From NCBI RefSeq assembly GCF_001921215.1, contig NZ_MSIF01000024.1, forward strand, positions 62,001-126,000: 64,000 nucleotides of DNA, given 5' to 3'. Each line of letters opens with the position of its first letter. Position 1 is the stretch's first letter. This stretch comes from Actinophytocola xinjiangensis. GTDB taxonomy: Bacteria; Actinomycetota; Actinomycetes; Mycobacteriales; Pseudonocardiaceae. Positions 25,914 to 35,420 of this stretch are shown here, in pieces. The notes beneath the pieces are model-generated. The model did no database searches. It was not told the origin of the DNA and saw only the letters and a list, made by a program, of their open reading frames with translations. The translations under genes and the position numbers were made by a program.

Positions 25914-26777
25914 GTGTCCTCACGGCGTGCGTTCCTGGCCGGTGGTCTGGGCGTGGCCGTCCCGGCGGTGGCCGGCGTGCTCACCGGGGTCCTGCCCGAC
26001 GGTCCGGCGCTGCGCCGTTTCCTCGGCCTGACCGGGCCGGCCGGCGAGATCCCGCGGGTCACGCCCGGCCCGTCGACGGTGGAGCGGGTGTCGTCGGTGG
26101 CCCGTGGCCGGACGCTCGACCTGGTGATCACGCGTCCGCCCGGTGCGCCGACGGACCTGCCGGTCTGCCTGGCCCTCCACGGTCGTGGCGTCGGTGCGCG
26201 GTGGTTCCTGGACCTCGGCGTGCCCCAGTTCCTCGCCGCCGCCGCGCTGCCCTTCGCCGTGGTCGCGGTGGACGGCGGCTCGTCCTACTTCGTGGCCGCC
26301 ACCCCGGGCGACGACCCCCAACGGATGCTGGCGCGCGAACTGCCGGGGTGGCTCGCCGAGCGTGACCTGCCGGCGCCGTCGGCGGTCCTGGGCATCTCGA
26401 TGGGCGCGTTCGGCGCGTTGAGCCTGGCCCGCACCCGCCGGGACCTGCGTGCCGTGGCGGTCGCCGCCCCGGCACTGTTCACCACCTGGGCCGAGGCCAG
26501 CGGCCGCGACGCGTTCGCCTCCCAGCGGCAGTGGGCCGAGGAGGAACCCCTGCGCCACACCGACGCCCTCGCCGGCACACCACTGGGGATCTGGTGCGGC
26601 ACCGAGGACCCGTTCGTCGACGCCGCCCGCACCCTCGCCGCGCGCACCCGGCCCGCCCTCGCCGCCGTCACCAGCGGCGCCCACGACGAGGACTACTTCC
26701 GCCGCGTCCTGCCGGACATGCTGGCCTTCGTCGGCGAACACGTCACCGCACCACCGAAACCTGGTGGCGGTGGGTGA
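25914..26777 (+). CDS. Tat-exported alpha/beta-hydrolase (esterase-like)
   Basis: The 287-residue protein begins with a twin-arginine signal (MSSRRAFLAGGLGVAVPAVAG), so export through Tat is expected. Mature sequence shows an oxyanion-type HGRG at CLALHGRGVGAR, the nucleophile elbow GISMGAFG with Ser near residue 162, the acid in GTEDPFVD, and a C-terminal His in TSGAHDEDYFRRVLPDML. This is the esterase-D/antigen-85-like arrangement. GTG start at 25914. It follows the rppA terminator and precedes the MFS gene by 12 nt, so those two may be co-transcribed. The substrate is unknown. Confidence 0.82.
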   Translation: MSSRRAFLAGGLGVAVPAVAGVLTGVLPDGPALRRFLGLTGPAGEIPRVTPGPSTVERVSSVARGRTLDLVITRPPGAPTDLPVCLALHGRGVGARWFLDLGVPQFLAAAALPFAVVAVDGGSSYFVAATPGDDPQRMLARELPGWLAERDLPAPSAVLGISMGAFGALSLARTRRDLRAVAVAAPALFTTWAEASGRDAFASQRQWAEEEPLRHTDALAGTPLGIWCGTEDPFVDAARTLAARTRPALAAVTSGAHDEDYFRRVLPDMLAFVGEHVTAPPKPGGGG

Positions 26778-26789
26778 TGTACTGACGGG

Positions 26790-28012
26790 ATGGCTGATCT
26801 CGCCCGGCCGGTACCGGTCGTGGGCAACCGCGTCCTGCTGCTGATCTACGTGGCTGTGTTCGGCGGGTACACGGGAATGCAGGTGCTGACACCGATCCTG
26901 CCGCCGCTGGCGCGCGAGTTGCGGCTGACGGAGTCCAACTCGGGCTCATCACCAGCGCGGCGGCCGTCACGGTCGCGGTGGTCAGCCCGCTGTGGGGCCG
27001 TCGCAGTGACCAGTGGGGCCGCAAACCCGTGTTCGTCGCCGCGCTCGCCGGGACGTCGGTCGGCCTGGCGGCGTTCGCGGTCACCGCCCACCTGGGTTTC
27101 CACGCCGTCCTGGCGGCGCCGCTGTTGTTCGCGCTGCTGGTCCTCACCCGCGCGGTGCTGGTCGGCGGTGCGGTCGCGGGCCTGCCGGTCGCGGCCCAGT
27201 CCTACGTCGCCGACGTGACGGCCGACGAGCGGTCACGGGTTCGTGGCGTGGCCAGGGTCGGCGCGTCCGTCGGGCTGGCCCTGGTACTCGGTCCGGCGCT
27301 GGGCGGGCTGCTCGGCGGTGTCGACCTGCTCGCCGCGCTGTACATCGCGCCGGCCGTGCTCGCGGTGACCACCGTGGTGGTGCTCGCGGTACTGCCGAGC
27401 CAACCGCGACGGTCGACGAAGGAGAAACCGCCCCGGCTCAGCCCGTTCGACCATCGGCTGTGGCCGTTCCTGCTGACCGGGTTGGGGATCTACCTCTCGA
27501 TCAACCTGTTGCAGCTCAGTCTCGGGTTCCTGCTCCAGGACCGGCTGGGCCTGGACGCCACGGGGACCGCCGGCCTGACCGGCCTGGCCCTGCTGCTCGG
27601 CGGTGTGCCGATGCTCGTCATCCAGGCTGTCGTGATCCCGCGACTCGACTGGTCACCGCTGCGGCTTCTCCGCGTGGGCCTGCCCATCACCGCTGTCGCC
27701 TTCGTCGTGATCGCCGTGGGGACCGAGGCGCCGGTGATGCTCGCCGGTGTGGCCCTGTCCGGAGTTGGTCACAGTCTCAGCGTCCCCGGCTACACCGCCG
27801 CCCCCACCCTGCTGGTCACCCGCGACGAACAGGGTGGTGTGGCCGGGTTGATCGGCTCCACCAACGCGATCAGCCTCATCGTCGGCCCTCTGGTCGCGAC
27901 CGCGCTCTACGGTGTCTGGCCGCCGCTGCCGTTCCTGGTCGGGGCGGCGGAGTTGGCGCTGGTGACGCTGTTCGTGCTGGTCCATCCGGCCGTCCGACGG
28001 GCCGTCGCCTGA
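26790..28012 (+). pseudogene. MFS transporter gene with a 1-nt frameshift
   Basis: The ATG at 26790 begins a typical MFS N-terminus (LLLIYVAVFGGYTGMQVLTP). The frame fails at about 26935: the bases GAGTCCAACTCGGG would read ESQLGLITSAAA if one C were restored (GAGTCCCAACTCGGG). The rest of the transporter continues in the +2 frame through 28012, including the loop motif GRRSDQWGRKP, the antiporter-type region RGVARVGASVGLALVLGPALGG, and TM helices to the end. Restored, it would be a normal 12-TM protein of about 407 residues. Either a real inactivating deletion or a sequencing error. It probably once exported a product of the neighbouring cluster, which is inference. Confidence 0.85.
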
Positions 28013-28023
28013 CGCGGCGCGGT

Positions 28024-28487
28024 CTACCTGTCGCCGGCGAGGGCGTTGGCCGATGGCGCCGTGGGGTCCGGGGTGTTCGGCGGTGTGTTTGTCGCGTTCC
28101 CGGGAGACCTCGAGGGCGTGGTCGGTGGGTTGTGGTCGAGGTAGAGGAAGTCGTCGTAGGCGAAGGTGGGGCTGTGGATGTCGGTGGAGGCGGGACGACG
28201 TCCTGCGGGTCCACCTCCGGCGTCCGCCGGAACACCTCGACGTCCATCGTGTCCGGGACACCGATCACGTCCGGGCCGATGCCGTTGCGGTCACACATGA
28301 TCAGCATCGAGTGCGCCAGGCCGAACGCCGCCGCGTTCAGGTCGGTGTCGGTGACGAAGTTCGCCATCGCTCGGCCCTGCCCGTCGACTCGCCGGTACAG
28401 CGCGTCGGCGATCCCCGGCGGCGCGGCGACGTAGGCCTCCAGCTCCGCGACGTTGGTCTGGAAGCCCTGACCGGGCGATGGTCCCAT
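28024..28487 (-). pseudogene. Small hypothetical gene with a 1-nt frameshift
   Basis: ATG at 28487 starts a helical domain (NVAELEAYVAAPPGIADALY, then FGLAHSMLIMCDRNGIG). The frame loses third-position GC after the codons for DPQDVV near 28195. Adding one base there restores a high-GC3 frame reading STDIHSPTFAYDDFLYLDHN and ending at TAG 28024 after a Pro/Thr/Asn-rich tail, about 154 residues in total. The uncorrected frame instead runs on into the MFS gene with poor codon use. I recognise no family; the helical N-terminus and low-complexity tail loosely recall small secreted or ESX-associated proteins. Confidence 0.6.
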
Positions 28488-28639
28488 GACGTCCCCCCTG
28501 ATCCCTCGATGGACCAGGTCTGCTCCGGGCTCGCGGGCGGCCTGGCGAACCCGACCAGAATCCTTCGCAGCCCACCGATCCTGTCCGCAAGAGGCCAACG
28601 CCGCGTCCGTCCGCACCGGTTCGGCAGGATGATCACGTG

Positions 28640-30685
28640 ATGAGGGGATTGCGGACGACCGACCCGAGGCGGATCGGGCCCTACCGGCTGCTGGCCGAAC
28701 TGGGCCAGGGCGGGATGGGGCGCGTTCTGCTCGGCAGCGGACCGGACGGGCGGCTGGTCGCCGTGAAGGTCGTGCACGAGCAGTTCGCGCACGACGAGGA
28801 GTTCCGGGCGCGGTTCCGGCGGGAGGTCGAGGCCTGCCGGGCGGTCTCCGGTGCCTACACCGCCGCCGTGGTCGGCGCCGACCCGGACGCGGAGGTGCCG
28901 TGGCTGGCGTCGGTGTTCGTCGCCGGGCCGTCGCTGGCCGAGACCATCGCCACCGTGGGGGCGTTGCCCGAGGCGGCCGTGCTGCGTCTGGCCGCCGGAC
29001 TGACCACCTCGCTCGCGCACATCCACGGCGCCGGGCTGGTGCACCGGGACTTCAAACCGGCCAACGTGTTGATCACCGACGACGGTCCGAGGGTGATCGA
29101 CTTCGGGATCGTCCGCGACAGCGTCGGCGACGAGCTCACCCGCACCGGCTGGCTGGTCGGCTCGCCTGCGTTCATGTCACCCGAGCAGGCCGACGGTGGC
29201 CCGGTCACCCCGGCGAGCGACGTGTTCTCCCTCGGCGCGGTCGTGGTCGCCGCCGCCACCGGCACCAGCCCGTTCACCGGGACCTCGACCTTGCGCACCC
29301 TGTCCAACGTCGTTGGCCTGGACCCGGACCTGGACGGCGTGCCGGCGGCGGTCCGCCGGATCGTGCTGCCGTGCCTGGCCAAACAGCCGGGGGAGCGGCC
29401 GACCCCGGCGGAACTGCTCGACGCCATCGGGCAGATCGCGCCGTCGGGCCGGCCGTGGCCCGAGCCGGTGCACGAGCTGATCGCCCGCCGCCAGGCGGAG
29501 GTCGCCGACGTCCTGGAGCCGGGGCGGGACGCCACCGTCGTGGTGTCCGGGCGCCCGGCCGGCTCCACCCGGGTCGAGCCGAGGGCCGTCGAGCGGGCCC
29601 GGCGCTGGCTCCCGCCGGTGGCGCTGGTCGTCGCGGTCGTGGCCGCCGTCCTGGTGGGCTGGATGCTGTGGCCGTCGGGGACCACGCCCTCCACCGCCGA
29701 ACCCGGCCCGACGACCACACCGGCGACGTCGACGTCAACCCCGGCACCGGTGCCGGGGTTCGAGCGGCTCGGGGAGATCGCCGGAACGTCCCCGGCCGAA
29801 GGGCTCGGCTTCAGCCCGGACGGCAGCGTGCTGAGCGTCCGGTTCGAGGACGACACGATGCAGTCGTGGACGGTCGCCGACGGCCAGCAGGTCGGGCAGA
29901 TCATCGGTTCGTTCACCGGCGGCGGCCTCGGCCCACCGGTGTTCGACGCGGACGGTCGCACGGTCAGCGTTGTGCGCACCGAGGAGGGCGACGCCGTCGT
30001 CGAGCAGTGGGACGTGCTCAGCGGCCAGCGGCGCGGCACGCCGTTCGTGGCGCGGGTGGGCGAGGACGTCCGCGTGGACCCGATGCTCGGCCCCGGCGGC
30101 CGGACCATGGCCGCCACCCTCGGCCCGTACTCCGAGGACGCCACCGTGCACGCGTGGGACCTCGCCGGTCGCCGGGCGATCGCGGCCCCGGCCACCGGCT
30201 ACGTCGAGGGGTTCAGCCGCGACGGCCGCGTCCTGCTGGTCAGCGAGTCCATCGAGCACCTGCACCACCTGACGCGCTGGGACGTGGCCGCCGGACGGCG
30301 CCTGGGTGACCCGGTCATCCTGCCCGAGCACGAGTTCCTGCGGGCCTTCACCTTCGAGGCCGGCAATAGGGTGCTGGTGACCCTCAGCGAGACCGGCCAC
30401 CTGCGGTGGTGGGACACGACCAGCGGCAACCAGACCCGCCAGCCGGTCACCATCGCCACCGATGCCGACAGCGGCGACATCGACCTCGCCGCCTTCAGTC
30501 CCGACGGCACCTACCTGGTCACCCTGACCGAGACCGGCGCGGTGACCGCGATCGACGTGGCGACCGGCGAACCCGCCGGCGCCCCGATCCAGGACGTCAC
30601 GGTTCTCGCGTTCGCCCCGGACGGCACGCTGGCCACCGCCGGCACCGACGACCGGATCAGCCTGTGGCGGCTCCCCGCGCGCTGA
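28640..30685 (+). CDS. Membrane Ser/Thr protein kinase with extracellular WD40-type beta-propeller
   Basis: A 681-residue PknB-type kinase. Residues about 10-275 carry the ATP loop (AELGQGGMGRVLLG), the VAVKVV lysine, the catalytic HRDFKPANV, the DFG in IDFGIV, and SPAFMSPEQADG. A single TM helix follows at about residues 330-350 (PPVALVVAVVAAVLVGWMLW), then a Thr/Pro linker. From about residue 375 the extracellular part has WD-like repeats (EGLGFSPDGSVLSVRFED, AAFSPDGTYLVTLTETG, LAFAPDGTLATAGTDDRISL), suggesting a ligand- or wall-sensing propeller. ATG at 28640 chosen; GTG 28637 is possible. It ends 3 nt before the convergent LuxR gene. Confidence 0.9.
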   Translation: MRGLRTTDPRRIGPYRLLAELGQGGMGRVLLGSGPDGRLVAVKVVHEQFAHDEEFRARFRREVEACRAVSGAYTAAVVGADPDAEVPWLASVFVAGPSLAETIATVGALPEAAVLRLAAGLTTSLAHIHGAGLVHRDFKPANVLITDDGPRVIDFGIVRDSVGDELTRTGWLVGSPAFMSPEQADGGPVTPASDVFSLGAVVVAAATGTSPFTGTSTLRTLSNVVGLDPDLDGVPAAVRRIVLPCLAKQPGERPTPAELLDAIGQIAPSGRPWPEPVHELIARRQAEVADVLEPGRDATVVVSGRPAGSTRVEPRAVERARRWLPPVALVVAVVAAVLVGWMLWPSGTTPSTAEPGPTTTPATSTSTPAPVPGFERLGEIAGTSPAEGLGFSPDGSVLSVRFEDDTMQSWTVADGQQVGQIIGSFTGGGLGPPVFDADGRTVSVVRTEEGDAVVEQWDVLSGQRRGTPFVARVGEDVRVDPMLGPGGRTMAATLGPYSEDATVHAWDLAGRRAIAAPATGYVEGFSRDGRVLLVSESIEHLHHLTRWDVAAGRRLGDPVILPEHEFLRAFTFEAGNRVLVTLSETGHLRWWDTTSGNQTRQPVTIATDADSGDIDLAAFSPDGTYLVTLTETGAVTAIDVATGEPAGAPIQDVTVLAFAPDGTLATAGTDDRISLWRLPAR

Positions 30686-30688
30686 GGG

Positions 30689-31648
30689 TCACCCCACCAG
30701 ACCCCGGCGCTGGGCCAGAATGCCCGCCTGGAAACGGGTTCTGGCGCCGAGCGCGGCCGACAGCTCGCTGGTCCGCCGGTGCACCGTGCGCAGGCTGACA
30801 CCCAGCTGGCGGGCGATCGCCTCGTCCTTGAGTCCGGCGGCCAGCAGCGAGAGCAGACGGTCGTCGGGGCCATCGCCGGCCGGCGGCAGGAACGGTTCGG
30901 CCACCTGCCAGAGCAGGTCGAACAGCTTCACCAGCGCGTCGAGCAGGGTGGGGGCGTAGACCACGAGCGCGCTGTCGATCATGCCGCTGGTCTGGTTGGT
31001 GAACGGCAGGATCGCGGTCGCCCGGTCGGCGATCGCCAGCTTGAGCGGCACGTCCGCGTAGATCCTGGCCTCCTCGCCGCTGGCCACGGCCTCCCGCAAC
31101 AGCGTCAGCGCGCCGGGCACCTCCAGCGCCTCCGGGGCGTAGATGCCGCGCACCCGCACCCCCCGGTCCAGCAGCGGGTCCTCGGCCGGGTTGGGCTGGT
31201 GCGGGTCCTGCGCGTACGGCGGCCGGTCCAGCACCCGCACCTCGCCGACCGCCGCCTGCTGCAACTGGAGGAACTGCGCGGCCACCGCCTCCCGACCGAC
31301 GACGATCCGCAGCTGGTCCTCCGGCCGGTGCTCGGCCGGCAGCTCCGAGGCCAGGGCCGCGGCCGCCCGGCGGATCGCCGCGACCTCGGTCTCCCGGCGG
31401 GCCACCAGGACGTCCACGGCGGTGTCCGGTGGGGTGGCGACCAGACGGGCCGGGCGTCCGGGAAGACGGCTGACCAACCCGAGTGACTCCAGGGTCGCCG
31501 TGGTGGAGCGGACCGCCCGGGGGCCGCGGCCGGCGAGCGCCGCCAACTCGGCGACCGTCTGCCTGGGGTTACGCAGCAGAACGCGGTAGAGGCTCTCCGC
31601 TTCCGGGGGCACGCCAAGAGGCTCCAGCATCTGGCCTTTATATGTCAT
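30689..31648 (-). CDS. TrmB/LuxR-type transcriptional regulator
   Basis: A 319-residue protein. The N-terminus is a TrmB-like winged helix (PEAESLYRVLLRNPRQTVAE, then LAALAGRGPRAVRSTTATLE). A central phospholipase-D-like/effector region follows. The C-terminal 60 residues are a LuxR/GerE HTH (DDRLLSLLAAGLKDEAIARQ, then LGVSLRTVHRRTSEL). The start could be ATG 31648 or ATG 31630 (MLEPLGVPPE, behind AAAGG). It is divergent from the secreted beta-propeller protein gene, with about 100 bp between the start codons, so it may control it. Such double-HTH regulators are common orphan regulators in actinomycetes. Confidence 0.85.
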   Translation of the reverse strand: MTYKGQMLEPLGVPPEAESLYRVLLRNPRQTVAELAALAGRGPRAVRSTTATLESLGLVSRLPGRPARLVATPPDTAVDVLVARRETEVAAIRRAAAALASELPAEHRPEDQLRIVVGREAVAAQFLQLQQAAVGEVRVLDRPPYAQDPHQPNPAEDPLLDRGVRVRGIYAPEALEVPGALTLLREAVASGEEARIYADVPLKLAIADRATAILPFTNQTSGMIDSALVVYAPTLLDALVKLFDLLWQVAEPFLPPAGDGPDDRLLSLLAAGLKDEAIARQLGVSLRTVHRRTSELSAALGARTRFQAGILAQRRGLVG

Positions 31649-31746
31649 GGCGGTTCTCTGCCACCACATCCACCTGTTCTGGCGCCCGGCGGTGGGTTAT
31701 CAATTGCCGAGACGTTCAGTTGACCTTGTTTCAGGAGGAGGACCTG

Positions 31747-32862
31747 GTGAGACGCATCGGAGTGGTCGCGGTCGGGGTCGCGCTGGCGCTGGGACTGGCC
31801 GCGTCGCCAGCGGGCGCCACCGGCGGGGCGGGCGGGTGGCAGTCGCCGAGGTGTTCGGTGGTCGAAGGCGACGGATCGGTCAGCTTCACCAGCGACGAGG
31901 GCGCCACCATCACGCCGACCTCGATGCCCCAGCAGCGCCTGCAGTACCTGTACGGCGTGGTGCCCGCCGGGCGTAACACGCTGCTGGCCGTCGACCACCG
32001 GGGCACCGTGCAGACCTCGACCGACGCCGGCTGCTCGTGGGCGCCGACCGCCTCGGTGAGCGGGCTGGACGTGCCCCGGCTGACCGCGGCCGCCGACGGG
32101 TCGGCCTACGTGTGGGACCAGAACGGGCTGGCGCTGCACCGGGTGCGGGGCAAGACGGTCACCGCGCTGCCGCCGGTCGCCACCGGCACCAGCACCGGGG
32201 TCGCGGCGCTCGCGGTCGACCGGTACGTCCCCCGGCACGTCCGCGTCGTGCTCGGCGACGGCACGGTCCGCGACTCCTACGACTCCGGCGCCACCTTCCG
32301 CACCACCGGCCGGGCGCCGGCCGCCGACCTGTTCGTCTACAGCGCGGCGATCGACCAGACCAACCTCAACCACATCGTGGTCGGCACGATGAGCCAGGGC
32401 GTCTACACGACCTGGCTCGGCGGCTGGGTCTGGTCCCACGCGACGCTGGGCCAGCCGGGCGACCGGATCAACGCGTTCTCGGTGGCCGTGTCGCCGGCGA
32501 ACCCGTTCGTGGTGTGGGCGCAGGGCATCAACCAGACCGAGAACGACGCGCACGTACCGTCCGAGGGCCGGCACGTCTACCGGTCCACCGACGGCGGTCA
32601 CACGTTCCGGGTCGCGGTGGACCACAAGCCGGGCGAGGTCACCCTGGTCAACGGGGCGCTGCTGGCGCCGCACCCGACCAACCCGGCCCTGCTGTACTTC
32701 GTGTTCGGCACGTCCTACGCCAACTACGGCACCGACCTGTTCCGCTACGACGCGCGCCGCGACGCGCTGTCGGTGCGGCACAACGACCACCACGGGATCA
32801 AGTCGATCGCCTTCAACCCGCGTGACCCGTCGGTCATGTACCTCGGCTTCGCCGCCGAGTAG
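31747..32862 (+). CDS. Secreted beta-propeller protein, resembles dispase autolysis-inducing protein
   Basis: The GTG at 31747 follows AGGAGGAGGAC and begins a Sec signal (MRRIGVVAVGVALALGLAAS, then PAGA), so the protein is exported. The mature 340 or so residues contain repeated BNR/sortilin-like motifs (VQTSTDAGCSWAPT, VRDSYDSGATFRTT, VYRSTDGGHTFRV), consistent with a seven-bladed propeller. The start of the mature part (WQSPRCSVVEGDGSVSFTSD) resembles, from memory, Streptomyces DAIP, which triggers autolysis of metalloproteases. It has no enzyme motif. Divergent from the TrmB/LuxR regulator gene. Confidence 0.75.
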   Translation: MRRIGVVAVGVALALGLAASPAGATGGAGGWQSPRCSVVEGDGSVSFTSDEGATITPTSMPQQRLQYLYGVVPAGRNTLLAVDHRGTVQTSTDAGCSWAPTASVSGLDVPRLTAAADGSAYVWDQNGLALHRVRGKTVTALPPVATGTSTGVAALAVDRYVPRHVRVVLGDGTVRDSYDSGATFRTTGRAPAADLFVYSAAIDQTNLNHIVVGTMSQGVYTTWLGGWVWSHATLGQPGDRINAFSVAVSPANPFVVWAQGINQTENDAHVPSEGRHVYRSTDGGHTFRVAVDHKPGEVTLVNGALLAPHPTNPALLYFVFGTSYANYGTDLFRYDARRDALSVRHNDHHGIKSIAFNPRDPSVMYLGFAAE

Positions 32863-32873
32863 GGCCGAGCAGG

Positions 32874-33635
32874 TCAGGCGAGGACGTCGACGGGCACCCA
32901 GCCGGAGTGCTTGCCGCCGCGGTCGTCACCGGAGGACCGGCCGCGCACCCGGCGGTTGAGCCAGGGCAGCACGTGCTCGCGGTAGTAGCGGGCCTCGGCC
33001 AGCACCCCGTGCCCGCCGGGCGGCGCCGGTGCGACGGCGTGCGCGGTCACCGGGTGGCCGAGGGCGGCAAGCACCCGGGACGCCACCCGGCGGTGCCCGT
33101 CGGAGTTGAGGTGCAGGCGATCCGCGGACCAGTACCCCGGTCCGCGGATCTCCTGGTCGTTGAACATGTCGACGAACAGCACGTCGTGCCGGGCGACGAG
33201 CGTGGCGACGGCGGCGGTCAGCGCGCTGCCCCGCCGGTGGATCATGCGGCCCAGCGGCAGCCGCGCCGACGGGTCGGCCCCGCTCAGCAGCACCAGCCGA
33301 ACCCCGGCGTCGGCACAGCGCCGGATGACGTGCTCGGTGAGCCGCACCAGCCTGGCCAGGTCGACGCCCGGTCGCATCATGTCGTTGCCGCCGCCGTTGA
33401 ACGACAGCAGGGACGGCGCCGGGGACAGCGCGAGCGCCGCCTCCAGCTGGGTGGTCGCGATGGGCTCCAGCAGCCGGCCGCGTACCGCGAGGTTGGCGTA
33501 GGACACGGTCTGCCCGGTCGCCCGCGCCAGCCCGTCCGCCACGAGGTCGGCCCACCCTCGTGACACTCCGTCGCCGCTCTCGTCACCGACACCTTCGGTG
33601 AAGCTGTCGCCGATCGCCACGTACCGCACGTCCAC
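32874..33635 (-). CDS. SGNH/GDSL-family hydrolase
   Basis: A 253-residue esterase/lipase-type protein. Block I is VAIGDSFTEGVGD with the nucleophile Ser, the Gly of block II is in ANLAVRGR, block III is FNGGGNDMM, and block V with Asp and His is SADRLHLNSDGHRR. No signal peptide, so probably cytosolic. GTG start at 33635. Convergent with the propeller gene (12 nt between stops). A perfect 20-bp palindrome upstream separates it from the permease relic. Substrate unknown. Confidence 0.88.
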   Translation of the reverse strand: MDVRYVAIGDSFTEGVGDESGDGVSRGWADLVADGLARATGQTVSYANLAVRGRLLEPIATTQLEAALALSPAPSLLSFNGGGNDMMRPGVDLARLVRLTEHVIRRCADAGVRLVLLSGADPSARLPLGRMIHRRGSALTAAVATLVARHDVLFVDMFNDQEIRGPGYWSADRLHLNSDGHRRVASRVLAALGHPVTAHAVAPAPPGGHGVLAEARYYREHVLPWLNRRVRGRSSGDDRGGKHSGWVPVDVLA

Positions 33636-33690
33636 CCCTGTCGCTCGCCCGGAACCGCCCGTCCGACGGTACGCCGCGACCCCGACGAGG

Positions 33691-33710
33691 ATCGGCGCCC
33701 GGGCGCCGAT
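33691..33710 (-). terminator. Palindromic hairpin downstream of the permease relic
   Basis: ATCGGCGCCCGGGCGCCGAT is a perfect 20-bp palindrome, able to form an 8-bp stem with a CCGG loop, 11 nt after the permease stop on the minus strand. Confidence 0.55.
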
Positions 33711-33720
33711 GTGGCCGTGA

Positions 33721-35264
33721 TTACCTCAGCCAGCCGTGTTCCCGGCTGCCCAGGTGGAACGGGACGTCGACCACCACGACACCGGGCACCCGCAGCAGGT
33801 GGGCCTTGAGGCGCAGGGCCGTCTGGTTGTGCAGCAGGTTCTCCCACCAGTGCGCGACGACGTACTCGGGGACGAACACCACGACGACCCCGCGCGGTTG
33901 CGCGGGCCGCTCCCGCAGGTAACGCACCAGCGGCGGCCCGACCGTGCGGTACGGCGCGTCGACGATCCGCAGCGCACAGTCCGCCAGCCCCAGGCGTTCC
34001 CAGCGGGTGCGCAGCGCGGTGGTCTCCTCCTGGCTGGCGGACGCGGTCACCGCCTCCAGGCTGTCCGGGTTGAACGAGCGGGCCAGGGCCAGCGCGTGCA
34101 GCACCGGCTGGTTGACCCCGGCGACCAGCACGACGGCGTGCACGTGCGCGGGTCGGGCCGGCCGGCCGGTGGCGGCGAGCTCGGCGTCGAACCGGTCGTA
34201 GTGGTGCCGCACGCCGCCCATCGCCAGGTAGGTCAGCGCCATCGCCACGATCGCCAGCCACGCGCCCTCGGTGACCTTGGTGGCGAACACGACCGCCAGC
34301 ACCACCGAGGTCAGCACGGCACCGGTGAGGTTGATCGCCCGCGAGCGGCGCGGGCCGGCGCGGGCGCCGTCGTCCGGGTCGAGGGCGGTCAGGGCCCGCG
34401 ACCAGTGCCGGACCATGCCGGCCTGGGACAGCGTGAAGCTGGTGAACACGCCGATGATGTACAGGTGCGGCAGGCTCTCCAGGTTCGCGTCGCCGCGGCG
34501 TTGCGGGTCCTCGGCGGCCGGAACGCCGGAACCCCGTTGCTGATCGCCTCCACCCCGGTCAGCGCGGTGCACCCGGACGCGAACGCCCGCAGCACGAGCA
34601 CCGCGCCGAGCAGGCCGGCGACCGAGGTCGTCTGCTCGACGGGCAGGCTCGCCGACTCGGCGTCGGGCAGGTCGGCGAACACCGCCCGCCCGCCGGCCAC
34701 CAGGAACAGCAGGTAGGTCAGCGCGATGAACAGGTAGGTCGGCACCGCGAACGCGCGCCCGGACTCGCGCAGCCCGCGCAGGTTGACCAGCGCCAGCAGC
34801 ACGATCACCACCGCCGAGATCACCGCCGCGTGTGGGATGAGCGAGCGGAACGCCGAGGTCACGGCCACCACGCCGGAGGTGACCGACACCGCGACGGTCA
34901 TCACGTAGTCGACCAGCAGCGCGCTGGCCGCCACCAGCGCCGGCCGGCGCCCGAGGTTGTCCCGGCTCACCACGTAGGCGCCGCCGCCGTTGGGGTAGGC
35001 GGCGATGGTCTGCCGGTAGGAGGCGACCAGCACGACGAGCAGCACCGCCACCCCGCCGGCCACCGGCAGCGCCAGCGACAGGAACGCGGCCCCGCCCAGC
35101 GCCAGCACCAGCACGATCTGCTCGGTCGCGTAGGCCACCGACGAGATCGGGTCGGAGCTGAACACCGGCAGCGCCAGCCACTTCGGCAGCGCCGTCTGCC
35201 CGAGCCGCGCGTTCGTCAGCGGACGCCCGACGAGCTGACGCTTCAGCCAGGTCACGGCGATCAC
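33721..35264 (-). pseudogene. APC-superfamily permease gene with internal deletion and frameshift
   Basis: The start region (GTG 35264, then VTWLKRQLVGRPLTNARLGQ) and the helices containing SSVAYATEQIVLVLALGG, YPNGGGAYVVSRDNLG and TALTGVEAISNGVPAFRPP are typical of the 600-700-residue APC permeases of actinobacteria. At about 34495, just after RNAA, the sequence jumps out of frame to ESLPHLYIIGVFTSFTLSQA and then continues to a normal cytosolic C-terminal domain ending at 33721. The usual four or so TM helices between these blocks (about 130 residues by family comparison) are missing. This is a deletion, not a single-base slip, so the gene is probably dead. Confidence 0.85.
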
Positions 35265-35420
35265 GCTAACGTCGGGCCGGTCACCGGGCATCCGGTGGCG
35301 AACCGGGGTCGCGTCGAGGGGACGGCGACGCTGACCGTGCCGCCGGTGCCCTGCTGACGTTGACGCTGTGTCACCGACCGGGGTGGCCACGCCCGGCACC
35401 GTGCGGCCTCGCTGGGGTGC

